This document shows positions 8,300 to 16,431 of a stretch of 22,583 bases of DNA, in pieces. Every line of letters starts with the position of its first letter. Within the stretch, counting starts at the first letter, position 1. The translations under genes and the position numbers were made by a program. Under the pieces are notes generated by a model that saw only the letters and a program-made list of their open reading frames with translations, did not search any database and was not told where the DNA came from. The DNA comes from Lachnospiraceae bacterium AM48-27BH (lineage in GTDB: Bacteria; Bacillota; Clostridia; Lachnospirales; Lachnospiraceae). Location of the stretch: positions 1 through 22,583 of the forward strand of contig QUFC01000054.1 of assembly GCA_003478355.1 (NCBI GenBank). Direction: 5' to 3'.

Positions 8300-9538
8300 C
8301 TACTCTTCGAAACGCTTCACCAGAAGGCTGGCGTTGTGTCCGCCAAAACCTAAGGAGTTACTGATGGCATAGTTCACATCGGTAGAAATGCCCTCGCCTT
8401 TGGTGTAATCCAGGTCGCACTCTTCGTCTGCTACCTCCAGACCAGCCGTTGCGTGAATAAAACCATCCTCAATCGATTTCACACAGACGATGAATTCCAC
8501 GCCGCCTGCTGCGCCTAAGAGATGTCCGATCATGGACTTGGTAGAGTTGATATGAACGTCCCTGGCATGATCGCCCAGGGCCAGCTTGATCGCTTTTGTC
8601 TCAAATAAATCATTGTGATGGGTTCCGGTTCCGTGGGCGTTCACGTAATCAATCTGCTCTGGTTTCACGCCGCCATCCGCCATGGCGTATTCCATGGCTT
8701 TTGCCGCACCGCTTCCGTCCTCTGCCGGAGAAGTGATGTGGAAGGCATCACAGGTGGCACCATAGCCAACTAACTCCGCATAGATCTTGGCTCCTCTTGC
8801 CTTTGCGTGCTCCAGTTCCTCTAATACCACCACACCAGCGCCTTCGCCCATGACGAAACCGCCTCTTTCCTTATCAAATGGAATCGATGCCCGTAACGGG
8901 TCCTGAGAGGTGCTTAATGCAGTCAGGGCAGTAAATCCGGCAACGCCGATCGGTGTCACGCTTGCCTCAGTACCGCCAGCTACCATCACCTCTGCCTCGC
9001 CGTACTGGATGGAACGGAACGCCTCTCCAATCGAATGAGTTCCGGTAGCGCAGGCTGTCACTACGTTAAAGCATTTACCCTTTAAACCAAACTGGATGGC
9101 TACGTTTCCTGCTGCCATATTGCTGATCATCATCGGAACCAGAAGGGGATTCACTCTTCCAAGTCCTTTTTCCAATAATTTCTGATGCTCACGCTCCACT
9201 GCCTGAAGGCTTCCGATACCAGAGCCGACACACACGCCGACACGGTATGGATCTTCATGTTCCATGGAAATACCTGCGTCCTCTAATGCCTCCTTAGAAG
9301 CCGCTACAGCAAACTGAGAAAAACGCTCCATTCTCTTAGCTGTTTTCGGATCCATACAAGCCTTCGGATCGAAATCCTTCACTTCTGCTGCCAGTTTTGC
9401 CTTATATTCCGTTGTATCAAATGCGGTGATCGGAGCGATTCCTACTTTTTTCTCTTTTAAACCATTCCAGAAAGACTCCACATCATTTCCGATAGGTGTC
9501 ACTGCCCCTAAACCGGTTACTACGACTCTTCTTTTCAT
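8300..9538 (-). CDS. fabF: 3-oxoacyl-ACP synthase II (beta-ketoacyl-ACP synthase FabF)
   Basis: A 412-residue condensing enzyme of thiolase fold that elongates acyl-ACP with malonyl-ACP. It begins MKRRVVVTGLGAVTPIGND. The nucleophile is Cys163 in VVTACATGTHS, and the two catalytic His residues lie in VNAHGTGTHHND (about 303) and KSMIGHLLGAAG (about 340). Two ATGs compete. The one at 9538 is chosen because GAGAGG is then 8 nt away and the protein begins as in the family; the ATG at 9544 would be too close. The gene follows fabG by 13 nt. Confidence 0.96.
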   Translation of the reverse strand: MKRRVVVTGLGAVTPIGNDVESFWNGLKEKKVGIAPITAFDTTEYKAKLAAEVKDFDPKACMDPKTAKRMERFSQFAVAASKEALEDAGISMEHEDPYRVGVCVGSGIGSLQAVEREHQKLLEKGLGRVNPLLVPMMISNMAAGNVAIQFGLKGKCFNVVTACATGTHSIGEAFRSIQYGEAEVMVAGGTEASVTPIGVAGFTALTALSTSQDPLRASIPFDKERGGFVMGEGAGVVVLEELEHAKARGAKIYAELVGYGATCDAFHITSPAEDGSGAAKAMEYAMADGGVKPEQIDYVNAHGTGTHHNDLFETKAIKLALGDHARDVHINSTKSMIGHLLGAAGGVEFIVCVKSIEDGFIHATAGLEVADEECDLDYTKGEGISTDVNYAISNSLGFGGHNASLLVKRFEE

Positions 9539-9551
9539 GTTCATGTCCTCT

Positions 9552-10291
9552 CTACATTGCCATTCCGCCATCTACACACAGCACCTGTCCGGTGATGTAT
9601 CGGGCTTCGTCGGATGCTAAAAATGCCACTGCGTAAGCGATATCTTTGGTCTCACCAAAGGTTTTTAACGGGATCTGGGCGGTTGCCGCCTCTTTCACGC
9701 TGTCGGATAACACCTCTGTCATCTCTGTATTAACAAAACCGGGTGCCACTGCGTTAACGGTAATACCGCGGCTTGCCAGCTCTCTGGCTGCGGATTTGGT
9801 CATTCCGATGATTCCTGCTTTGGATGCGGAATAATTGACCTGTCCTGCATTTCCCATAACACCGGATACGGAGGAAATGTTGATGATCCGGCCGCCTCTC
9901 TGTTTTACCATCTGTCTTGCCACATGACGCATGCAGTTGAACGCGCCTTTTAAGTTGGTGTTTAAGACTGCGTCAAAATCTTCCTCGGACATCTTCATCA
10001 GAAGACCGTCCCTGGTGATTCCAGCGTTGTTCACCAGAATGTCTACCCGACCGTAGGTTTTGATCACATAGTCCATCATTTCCCCGGCCTTTGTAAAGTC
10101 GGAAATGTCACACTGAAGGGCCTCTGCCTTTCCTCCTGCTGCTTCGATCTCCTGCACTGTCTCCTCGGCCCGTTTTGCGGAACCGCAATAGTTGACGATC
10201 ACCAATGCACCTTTTGCCGCTAAGGTCTTTGCAATCTCTTTTCCAATTCCACGGCCTGCGCCGGTTACGATGCTATTTTGTCTGTAAACAT
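9552..10291 (-). CDS. fabG: 3-oxoacyl-ACP reductase FabG, with an apparent one-base deletion near the start
   Basis: An NADPH-dependent short-chain dehydrogenase that reduces 3-oxoacyl-ACP. It has the Rossmann motif VTGAGRGIG, NNAG, the catalytic Ser-Tyr-Lys set (NISSVSG, NYSASK) and the C-terminal ITGQVLCVDGGMAM. The expected start is the ATG at 10291 (GGAGG 10 nt upstream), which gives MFTDKIA. That frame runs into a stop seven codons later, while the body of the enzyme (IVTGAGRGIG onward) is in the next frame. One extra base at about 10272 joins them into 246 residues, the length of B. subtilis FabG. Without it, translation would have to start at a poor GTG (10298) or ATG (10310) in the main frame. 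The start overlaps the fabD end by 19 nt. Confidence 0.93.
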
Positions 10292-11202
10292 TCTGCACAC
10301 GCCTCCACATCTTCCATTTTTTCTATATTAAGAACGGTTACGTTCCGGTTGATCTTTTTCATAAATCCGCTTAAGGTCTTGCCTGGTCCGATCTCAATGA
10401 AAGTATCCACGCCATCGGCGATCATCATTTCCACACTCTGCTGCCACCGGACGGAGGAAGAAACCTGTTTCTCTAACAGTGGTTTTACGGATTCTGCATC
10501 GGTTACATACTGGGCAGTCACATTGGCCACATATGGGATCTGTGGCTTGGAAACGGATACATTTTCAAGCACCTGGCCCAGTTTTTTTCCTGCTTCTGTT
10601 AACATACGGGAATGGAATGGTCCACTGACCTTCAGTGGGATCACCCGTTTGGCTCCCGCCGCTTTTAAACTCTCAGCAGCCGCTTCGACTGCCTCTTTTT
10701 TGCCGGAGATCACGATCTGTCCCGGACAATTATAATTAGCGATCTGCACATCATCCATGGAGGCTAAGACCTCCTCGATGGCAGATGCCTCCATGCCAAG
10801 CACAGCGGCCATGGAGCCAATGCCCACCGGAACCGCCTGCTGCATGAGGATACCTCTCTGCCTTACGGTGGTGATTGCGTCTGCGTCCGACATAACGCCA
10901 GCCGCCGCCAATGCGCAGTATTCTCCCAGGCTTAAACCAGCTGCCACATCCGGACGGATTCCGGTGCGTTCGGTAAATACCTTCATCATGGCGATGCTGG
11001 TGGTTACCATGGCTGCCTGTGTATACTCGGTGATGTCCAGACGGTCATTTGGCTCAAACACCAGCTCCGGCATGGAAAATCCCAGAAGCTCGCTGGCCTG
11101 GTCAAATACCTTTCTTCCGGTTTCTGTCTGCTCGTAAAAATCTCTGCCCATTCCCGTATACTGGGCTCCCTGTCCTGGGAAAATAAATGCGATCTTGCTC
11201 AT
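10273..11202 (-). CDS. fabD: Malonyl-CoA:ACP transacylase FabD
   Basis: A 309-residue acyltransferase that moves malonyl from CoA to ACP. It opens with MSKIAFIFPGQGAQYTGMG. The nucleophile Ser is in GLSLGEYCAL (about residue 90), where many homologues have GHSLGE. The catalytic His is in VSGPFHSRMLTEAG at about 200, and GPGKTLSGFMKK lies near the C-terminus. The ATG at 11202 is preferred over an in-frame start 42 nt upstream because AAGGAG lies 7 nt before it and family members start here. The 82-nt gap to fabK holds only a short hairpin. Confidence 0.96.
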   Translation of the reverse strand: MSKIAFIFPGQGAQYTGMGRDFYEQTETGRKVFDQASELLGFSMPELVFEPNDRLDITEYTQAAMVTTSIAMMKVFTERTGIRPDVAAGLSLGEYCALAAAGVMSDADAITTVRQRGILMQQAVPVGIGSMAAVLGMEASAIEEVLASMDDVQIANYNCPGQIVISGKKEAVEAAAESLKAAGAKRVIPLKVSGPFHSRMLTEAGKKLGQVLENVSVSKPQIPYVANVTAQYVTDAESVKPLLEKQVSSSVRWQQSVEMMIADGVDTFIEIGPGKTLSGFMKKINRNVTVLNIEKMEDVEACAECLQTK

Positions 11203-11284
11203 CGTAAAGCTCCTTATCTTATACTGTGTGCCTGCCCTTGTCACTTTCCGTAGTCTGACCTGGCGGACACGTCAGGCTGATTTC

Positions 11285-12208
11285 CTATCTGCCAAGCAGT
11301 TTTTCTGCCTGTTCCATCATTTCATCGATCATTTCTTTACAGGTCTGCTCTTTGGTGATCATTCCTGCGATCTGTCCTGCCATAACAGTTCCATTGGTCA
11401 CATCGCCCTCCTGAACTGCTTTTCTTAAAGTTCCTAATGTCAGGTACTCCAATTCCTCGAAGGATTTTCCTTCCTGCTCTAACTTGATGTACTCTCTGGT
11501 CATCTGGTTTCTCAGGCAGCGTACCGGATGTCCGTGGGTTCTGCCCGTTACGGTAGAATCAATATCCTTTGCTTTGATGATCCGCTGCTTGTAGTTCTCA
11601 TGTACAATGGATTCTTTGGAAACCACAAACCGGGTTCCAATCTGAACTGCCTCCGCACCCAGCATAAATGCCGCTGCGATACCTCTGCCGTCTGCGATAC
11701 CACCTGCTGCGATCACCGGAATGGATACTGCATCCACCACCTGTGGAACCAGGGTCATGGTAGTCTGCTCGCCAATATGGCCGCCGGACTCCATTCCCTC
11801 TGCAACAACCGCGTCAGCGCCGTATTTTTCCATACGCTTTGCCAATGCCACAGAAGCTACAACCGGGATTACTTTAATGCCGGCTGCTTTCCACATATCC
11901 ATGTATTTCTCCGGGTTACCTGCACCTGTGGTGACCACCTTGATGCCTTCCTCGACAACCACTCTGGCCACATCGTCTGCATGAGGGCTTAACAGCATCA
12001 CATTGACGCCGATCGGTTTATCGGTCAGTTCTCTTGCCTTGCGGATCTCTTCCCGGACTACCTCGCCAGGAGCGTTTGCCCCACCGATCAGTCCCAGACC
12101 GCCAGCAGCGGAAACGGCCGCCGCCAGATGATGCTCCGCCACCCATGCCATACCGCCCTGGATGATCGGATACTGGATTCCTAAAAGTTCTGTAATTCTT
12201 GTTTTCAT
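11285..12208 (-). CDS. fabK: Enoyl-ACP reductase II (FabK, FMN-dependent)
   Basis: A 307-residue TIM-barrel flavoprotein that carries out the last reduction of the elongation cycle. Recognisable segments are the N-terminal YPIIQGGMAWVAEHHLAAAVS, the catalytic-His motif EGMESGGHIGEQTTMTLVPQ (His at about 144, as in the studied FabK), AAGGIADGRGIAAAFMLGAEAVQIGTRF for FMN phosphate binding, and GRTHGHPVRCLRN. It differs from the flavoprotein at 3009-4139 by lacking the Cys cluster. FabK enzymes are FabI-independent reductases, and no fabI is seen in the window. The ATG at 12208 has GGAGG 5 nt upstream. Confidence 0.94.
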   Translation of the reverse strand: MKTRITELLGIQYPIIQGGMAWVAEHHLAAAVSAAGGLGLIGGANAPGEVVREEIRKARELTDKPIGVNVMLLSPHADDVARVVVEEGIKVVTTGAGNPEKYMDMWKAAGIKVIPVVASVALAKRMEKYGADAVVAEGMESGGHIGEQTTMTLVPQVVDAVSIPVIAAGGIADGRGIAAAFMLGAEAVQIGTRFVVSKESIVHENYKQRIIKAKDIDSTVTGRTHGHPVRCLRNQMTREYIKLEQEGKSFEELEYLTLGTLRKAVQEGDVTNGTVMAGQIAGMITKEQTCKEMIDEMMEQAEKLLGR

Positions 12209-12263
12209 ATCTGCCTCCGCTGCTGATGGAATTTCTTTACTCTAAACATATTTCCTGGCGTAC

Positions 12264-12303
12264 AAACAGCCTATGTGCCTGCACGCAGGAATGCCGGCTG
12301 TTT
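12264..12303 (-). terminator. Hairpin between acpP and fabK (attenuator-like)
   Basis: An 8-bp perfect outer stem (12264-12271 with 12296-12303) encloses a second 5-bp stem (CCTGC/GCAGG, 12278-12289). It starts at the acpP stop codon. The T-rich tail is short (GTTTG), so it may terminate only partly or protect the acpP end of the mRNA, which would help make ACP in excess of the enzymes. The function is inference. Confidence 0.5.
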
Positions 12304-12532
12304 ATTCAACACCCTTTGCCTTTAAATAATCCATAACCTCGCCAACGCTGGTCAGCTTCTCTAAGTCCTCAGCCGGGATCTCAACAGAATACTCATCCTC
12401 TAATGCCATAACTAACTCAAATAAGTCTAAGGAATCTGCACCTAAATCCTCTTTGAATTTAGAAGCCTCTGTGATAGTGTCTGCGTCTACACTTAACTGG
12501 TCTGCGATGATCTCTTTCATTTTCTCTAACAT
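12302..12532 (-). CDS. acpP: Acyl carrier protein
   Basis: A 76-residue acidic four-helix protein that carries the growing acyl chain on a phosphopantetheine arm. The attachment Ser34 lies in the classic [14 protein letters not shown] motif. Length and charge are typical. The start at 12532 has AAGGAG 9 nt upstream within an A/T-rich leader. It sits between fabH and fabK with a hairpin directly after its stop codon, and it is the shared substrate carrier for all Fab enzymes of the operon. Confidence 0.97.
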   Translation of the reverse strand: MLEKMKEIIADQLSVDADTITEASKFKEDLGADSLDLFELVMALEDEYSVEIPAEDLEKLTSVGEVMDYLKAKGVE

Positions 12533-12607
12533 GGTTTTAATCTCCTTTTTGTCTTGAATTTTTATTTATATTTTTGTTGCTTCGCTGCCTTTTACTCTGC
12601 CCTCATC

Positions 12608-13578
12608 CTACCATCTCACAAGCGTCGCGCCCCAGGTCAGTCCTGCGCCGAATCCGGCAAGTACCAGCAGATCACCTTTCTGGATCTTTCCAGCCCGGTT
12701 TAGCTCATCTAGCAGAAGCGGGATCGAAGCACCGGATGTATTGCCGTAATGCTCCATATTGGTAGGAATCTGCTCCATGGACACCTTTAACCGTTTGGCG
12801 ATAGCTCCGCGATCCGGTAATTGGCCTGATGCAGAACATAATGTTTTACATCCTTTGGCTCCAGTCCATTCTCATCCAGAAGCTCTTTGATCGTCTCCGG
12901 AACCTTCTTCACCGCGAACTTAAAGACTTCCTGGCCATCCATGGTCGTGTAGCCGATCTGCGGTTCCGTATTAGTCAGGAAATTACCAACAGTCCGTGAT
13001 ACACAGGAAAGTACCGGACCTTTTTTTCCGTCAGAGCCCATCTTCATAGCGAAAATACCAGATTTTTCACCTTCCTCGACTCTCAGCACCGCCGCCCCTG
13101 CGCCATCACCAAACAGCACACAGGTGCTCCGGTCGCTCCAGTCTACGATCTTACTCAACGTATCCGCTCCGATCACAAGCGCTGTCTTATAAATCCCGGA
13201 ACCTAAAAATGCATGGGCCGTATTCACCGCAAACAGGAATCCCGAACAGGCCGCGCTGATGTCATAGGCCACCGCCCGTTCCGCGCCAATAGCCGCCTGG
13301 ACCATACACGCCGCGTTTGGAAAGCAATGATCCGGCGTCGAAGTTGCCACCAGGATCAGATCCACGTCGTCTGCGCTGATTCCGGCATTTTCCAGAGCTG
13401 CTTTCGCTGCTCCCGCTGCCAGCTCCGCCGTATCCGCTCCTTCTGAGATCCGTCTCTCCCGGATTCCCGTCCGGCTCTGGATCCACTCATCACTGGTCTC
13501 CACGATCTGAGCCAGATCGTCATTGGTCACGATCCGCTCCGGAACACAGGAACCAGTTCCTATTATCTTTGTTATCAT
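12608..13578 (-). CDS. fabH: 3-oxoacyl-ACP synthase III FabH, frameshifted in this sequence
   Basis: The enzyme that starts fatty-acid synthesis by joining acyl-CoA to malonyl-ACP. Cys111 (DISAACSGFLF) and His250 (VLHQANYRI) of the Cys-His-Asn triad lie in the frame from 13578, which stops early at 12787. The rest, with the third residue Asn280 (HYGNTSGAS) and the C-terminal LAGFGAGLTWGATLVRW, is in the next frame and ends at TAG 12608-12610. One extra base at about 12803-12808 (GCGGAGCT) gives a normal 323-residue FabH. The ATG at 13578 has GGTGA upstream and fits the family start MITKIIGTGS; an ATG at 13590 is possible. It is the first gene of the operon, with the promoter and palindromic operator at 13612-13656. 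Confidence 0.92.
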
Positions 13579-13611
13579 TCTTGTCACCATTTCACTTTGT
13601 GTTTCAAATAG

Positions 13612-13624
13612 TTTGAATATCAAA
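13612..13624. promoter_or_regulatory. FabT-type operator over the fab operon start
   Basis: A perfect palindrome TTTGA-ATA-TCAAA lies just downstream of the -10 box and covers the predicted start of transcription (about 13621). Its form matches the binding site known for FabT in other Firmicutes, where acyl-ACP-bound FabT blocks transcription. The MarR protein at 760-1203 is the obvious candidate to bind it. Confidence 0.65.
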
Positions 13625-13627
13625 GTA

Positions 13628-13656
13628 ATAATATAGAATGAAATGGTATTTGTCAA
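13628..13656 (-). promoter_or_regulatory. Promoter of the fabH-acc operon
   Basis: On the minus strand TTGACA (13656-13651, perfect -35) and TATTAT (13633-13628, 5 of 6) are separated by exactly 17 nt. Transcription should start near 13621, about 43 nt before the fabH ATG. The -35 box lies inside one arm of the large inverted repeat at 13640-13683. Confidence 0.8.
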
Positions 13657-13683
13657 GAACTTTTTCTCGACAAATACCATTTC
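13640..13683. repeat. Perfect 15-bp inverted repeat between rsmI and fabH
   Basis: GAAATGGTATTTGTC (13640-13654) and its exact complement (13669-13683) flank a 14-nt loop. It begins 7 nt after the rsmI stop, so it may end the rsmI transcript, but on the minus strand it is followed only by a loose T-rich stretch rather than a T-run. One arm contains most of the fabH -35 box, so a regulatory role is possible. Confidence 0.75.
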
Positions 13684-13690
13684 GGTTCTA

Positions 13691-14527
13691 TCACAACAGC
13701 TGCTGATACACATCCCTTTTACTGATTCCCCGGTCCTTCGCCACCCGTCTCATGGCTTCTTTGTGGTCGATTCCCTGGCTCTCGTACATCTCCATGTGTT
13801 CTTCCAGAGTCATCTCTTCCCAGGATTTTGCCAGTTCTTCTTTCTTCTGGGCAATGCTCTTACCCTCGATCACCAGCACGCACTCGCCCTTTGGTTCTTC
13901 CACCTCATAGCGGGCCAGTGCTTCCTCGAACGTAGTCTGATACGCTTCCTCATACTTTTTCGTCAACTCCCGGCAGATGGTCAGGCGGCGGTTGCCCAGT
14001 GTCTCTTTTAATTCTTCCAGAGTCCGCACCAGACGATGTGGCGCTTCATAAATGATGATGGTACGGCTTTCATTTTTCAGTTCATCCAGAATCCACTGTT
14101 TTTCCTTCTTCTCTGACGGCAGAAATGCCTCAAAACAGAATCTTCTGGTAGCAAGGCCGGACATCGTTAAGGCCGTAATACACGCCGCCGGGCCCGGAAG
14201 AGAAGTAACTTCGATTCCAGCCTCATAACACTGGCGTACCAGCTCCTCGCCCGGATCTGAGATGCCTGGAGTTCCTGCATCGGTGACTACCGCAATGTTC
14301 ACACCTTCTTTTAACTGTTCCACCAGGTATCTGGCTTTCTCTACCTTGTTAAACTCATGGTAGCTGGTCATAGGGGTCTTGATGCCAAAATGATTTAGCA
14401 GCTTAATGCTGTGTCTGGTATCTTCTGCCGCGATTAAATCCACTTCTTTTAATGTGTTCAGCACCCGGAAAGTGATATCCTCCAGATTACCGATGGGGGT
14501 CGCGCACAAATATAATTTTCCTGCCAT
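13691..14527 (-). CDS. rsmI: 16S rRNA (cytidine1402-2'-O)-methyltransferase RsmI
   Basis: A 278-residue SAM-dependent methyltransferase of the tetrapyrrole-methylase fold that 2'-O-methylates C1402 in the decoding centre of 16S rRNA. It shows the N-terminal GKLYLCATPIGNLEDIT, AEDTRHS, the SAM region VVTDAGTPGISDPGEELV and SLPGPAACITALTMSGL, followed by IIIYEAPHRLVRTL and the ELTKKYEE segment; length is normal. The ATG at 14527 has AAGGGA 6 nt upstream, 17 nt after the neighbouring methyltransferase gene. Its position after holB, ricT and that methyltransferase matches the B. subtilis yaaT-yabB-yabC order. Confidence 0.95.
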   Translation of the reverse strand: MAGKLYLCATPIGNLEDITFRVLNTLKEVDLIAAEDTRHSIKLLNHFGIKTPMTSYHEFNKVEKARYLVEQLKEGVNIAVVTDAGTPGISDPGEELVRQCYEAGIEVTSLPGPAACITALTMSGLATRRFCFEAFLPSEKKEKQWILDELKNESRTIIIYEAPHRLVRTLEELKETLGNRRLTICRELTKKYEEAYQTTFEEALARYEVEEPKGECVLVIEGKSIAQKKEELAKSWEEMTLEEHMEMYESQGIDHKEAMRRVAKDRGISKRDVYQQLL

Positions 14528-14544
14528 ATTGTTCCCTTCTCTTC

Positions 14545-15336
14545 CTAGTATCCATAAATATCATAGATCTCATCTGTATACACGCCCTGTTCTTTGTATA
14601 CAACAATCGGTGCCTCCACCTTGATCATGGACCTCCCTCCACGGACTGCTTCGATCAGCACCATGTTGGCATCCTTGTCCACAAATGGGTGCACCAGCTT
14701 CATCCGTTTCGGCTCCAGCTTATATTTCGTCAAAGTATTGATGATCTCGATCAGCCGATGGGGCCGGTGGACCATGTAAAACCGTCCGCCAGGCTTTAAA
14801 AGTCCTGCTGCTTCCCGCACCACATCGTCCAGCGTACATAACACCTCATGCCGTGCAATAGCTTTGGGCAGGTCCGGATTTTTGAGTCCATGGGCATCAT
14901 TCATATAAGGCGGATTGGAGGTCACCACATCAAACTGTGCTCTACCAAACCGGACACTGGCCTCCTTGATATCGCCAAGGGCAATATCCACCTTATCTTC
15001 TAATCCATTGAGCCGCACGCTGCGTCTGGCCATCTCTGCCACTTCTTCCTGGATCTCAAGACCTGTATAATGTTCGCCCTCATACCGGGCTTCCAGCAAA
15101 ATAGGAATGATTCCTGTTCCGGTTCCCAGATCAATAGCCCGTTCCCCCGGATTTACCCTGGCAAACCCGGCTAACAGCACAGCGTCCATGCCGAAACAGA
15201 ACCCATTCCGCTTCTGAATAATGTGATACCCATTTCTCTGCAGATCATCCACCCGCTCATCTTCCAGGATCTCCACCGGAAACTGCTCCCTTGCATCCGG
15301 GCAATCCTTCTTTTTCGTCTCTGCGGACTGTTCCAT
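14545..15336 (-). CDS. tRNA1(Val) adenine37-N6-methyltransferase family protein (YabB-like)
   Basis: A 263-residue class I SAM methyltransferase. The N-terminal part resembles TrmN6 (IIQKRNGFCFGMDAVLLAGF). SAM binding motif I is DLGTGTGIIPILL (69-81) and the catalytic NPPY motif is at 141-144, typical for N6-adenine methylation. VHRPHRLIEII follows. The place between ricT and rsmI is that of yabB/trmNF in Bacillus, which supports tRNA modification, but the tRNA substrate cannot be read from the sequence. The ATG at 15336 is preceded by GGGAGGCGGAGT. A 183-nt gap with tandem repeats separates it from ricT. Confidence 0.88.
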   Translation of the reverse strand: MEQSAETKKKDCPDAREQFPVEILEDERVDDLQRNGYHIIQKRNGFCFGMDAVLLAGFARVNPGERAIDLGTGTGIIPILLEARYEGEHYTGLEIQEEVAEMARRSVRLNGLEDKVDIALGDIKEASVRFGRAQFDVVTSNPPYMNDAHGLKNPDLPKAIARHEVLCTLDDVVREAAGLLKPGGRFYMVHRPHRLIEIINTLTKYKLEPKRMKLVHPFVDKDANMVLIEAVRGGRSMIKVEAPIVVYKEQGVYTDEIYDIYGY

Positions 15337-15391
15337 ACTCCGCCTCCCTTCTGTTTTCCGTCAGACTGACACACATCTCCGTCTGCACACC

Positions 15392-15480
15392 AACCAACAA
15401 AATCTGCCATAACAGCTTCTGTGGATGCTCTCCAACCAGCAAAATCTGCCATAACAGCTTCTGCAGATGCTCTCTAACCA
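15392..15480. repeat. 42-bp tandem repeat between ricT and the YabB-like gene
   Basis: Two consecutive copies (15392-15433, 15434-15475), with only a few mismatches, and the first 5 bases of a third copy. The unit contains AAAATCTGCCATAACAGCTT. It lies in the intergenic gap. Frames through it code a 14-residue repeat but have no credible ribosome site, so it is treated as a non-coding minisatellite. Confidence 0.8.
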
Positions 15481-15484
15481 CAAA

Positions 15485-15510
15485 GGGACACTGCCCGATC
15501 ACAGTGCCCC
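15485..15510 (-). terminator. Hairpin downstream of ricT
   Basis: A 9-bp stem (15485-15493 with 15502-15510, one G-T pair) with an 8-nt loop starts 9 nt after the ricT stop codon. Only CTTTG follows on the minus strand, so termination is likely to be partial and downstream genes may still be read through. Confidence 0.5.
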
Positions 15511-15519
15511 TCAATTCCT

Positions 15520-16431
15520 CTAATTGTCATTCAGCTTGGATCTGGACTCTTTCTTCTCCAATGCCTCTAACTTCTTCAACTCATCGTCCTGCACATGGGA
15601 TTTCTCCTTGCGGCGTCTCGGCTTGAACTTCAACTGATCAACCTTATAGTCGCGGATCTCCTTTTCGTCCTTGTCCACGACCACGATTACCTTCACGGTC
15701 TGACGAAGGACATTAACACTGTGTACCTCACCCTTCAAGCCATCGTCTGTGGTCACATAATCGCCTACATTCGGAAGTTTACTATTCAGGTACTCATAGG
15801 TCTCTTCCTCATTTTTCAGACAACACATCAGTCTTCCGCAGACGCCGGAGATCTTGGTCGGATTTAAGGACAGATTCTGCTCTTTCGCCATCTTAATGGA
15901 CACCGGAATAAACTCAGATAAATAGGAATGGCAGCACAGCGGCCGTCCACAGATACCGATTCCACCTACGATCTTGGTTTCGTCCCGGACACCTACCTGG
16001 CGCAGCTCGATCCTGGTCTTAAATACCGCCGCCAGATCCTTTACCAGCTCACGGAAATCAATCCTTCCATCTGCGGTAAAATAAAACAAAATCTTGTTAT
16101 TATCGAAGGTATACTCCACATCGATCAACTTCATCTCCAGATTGTGCTTGCGGATCTTCTCTAAGCACACCTTAAATGCGTCTTTTTCCTTCTTTTTATT
16201 CGCCTCTTCTACAGCCTCATCTTCCTTGGTTGCCATGCGGATCACAGATTTTAACGGCTGAACCACCTTGCTGTCCTCCACCTCACGGGTTCCCAGCACT
16301 ACATATCCATACTCGATTCCTCTGGCCGTCTCCACGATCACGTGCTGACCGGATTTGATCTCGTATTTGCCCGGTGCGAAATAGTAGATCTTTCCCGCAT
16401 TCCGGAATCTTACTCCAATTACTTTTACCAT
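15520..16431 (-). CDS. ricT: PSP1-domain protein RicT (YaaT)
   Basis: A 303-residue PSP1-family protein. In B. subtilis, RicT works with RicA and RicF as an Fe-S-containing complex that steers RNase Y in mRNA maturation and affects sporulation and competence. The N-terminal half (residues 1-150) contains VKVIGVRFRNAGKIYYFAPG and YTFDNNKILFYFTADGRIDFRELVKDLA. The conserved Cys-rich region at about 172-215 has GICGRPLCCHSYL and VCGRLMCCLKNEEETY, supplying the cluster ligands. The C-terminus is highly charged (KPRRRKEK...). The start ATG 16431 follows the holB TAA directly, with AAGGAG inside the holB end, so translation is coupled. Confidence 0.93.
   Translation of the reverse strand: MVKVIGVRFRNAGKIYYFAPGKYEIKSGQHVIVETARGIEYGYVVLGTREVEDSKVVQPLKSVIRMATKEDEAVEEANKKKEKDAFKVCLEKIRKHNLEMKLIDVEYTFDNNKILFYFTADGRIDFRELVKDLAAVFKTRIELRQVGVRDETKIVGGIGICGRPLCCHSYLSEFIPVSIKMAKEQNLSLNPTKISGVCGRLMCCLKNEEETYEYLNSKLPNVGDYVTTDDGLKGEVHSVNVLRQTVKVIVVVDKDEKEIRDYKVDQLKFKPRRRKEKSHVQDDELKKLEALEKKESRSKLNDN

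Noticed and set aside
15171..15514. Repeat-coded frames over the 42-bp tandem repeat, as a gene or as an N-terminal extension of the YabB-like protein
   Set aside because: No in-frame link to the methyltransferase exists, the starts are poor (a TTG in one case), and the 15336 ATG has a good ribosome site and the family N-terminus.
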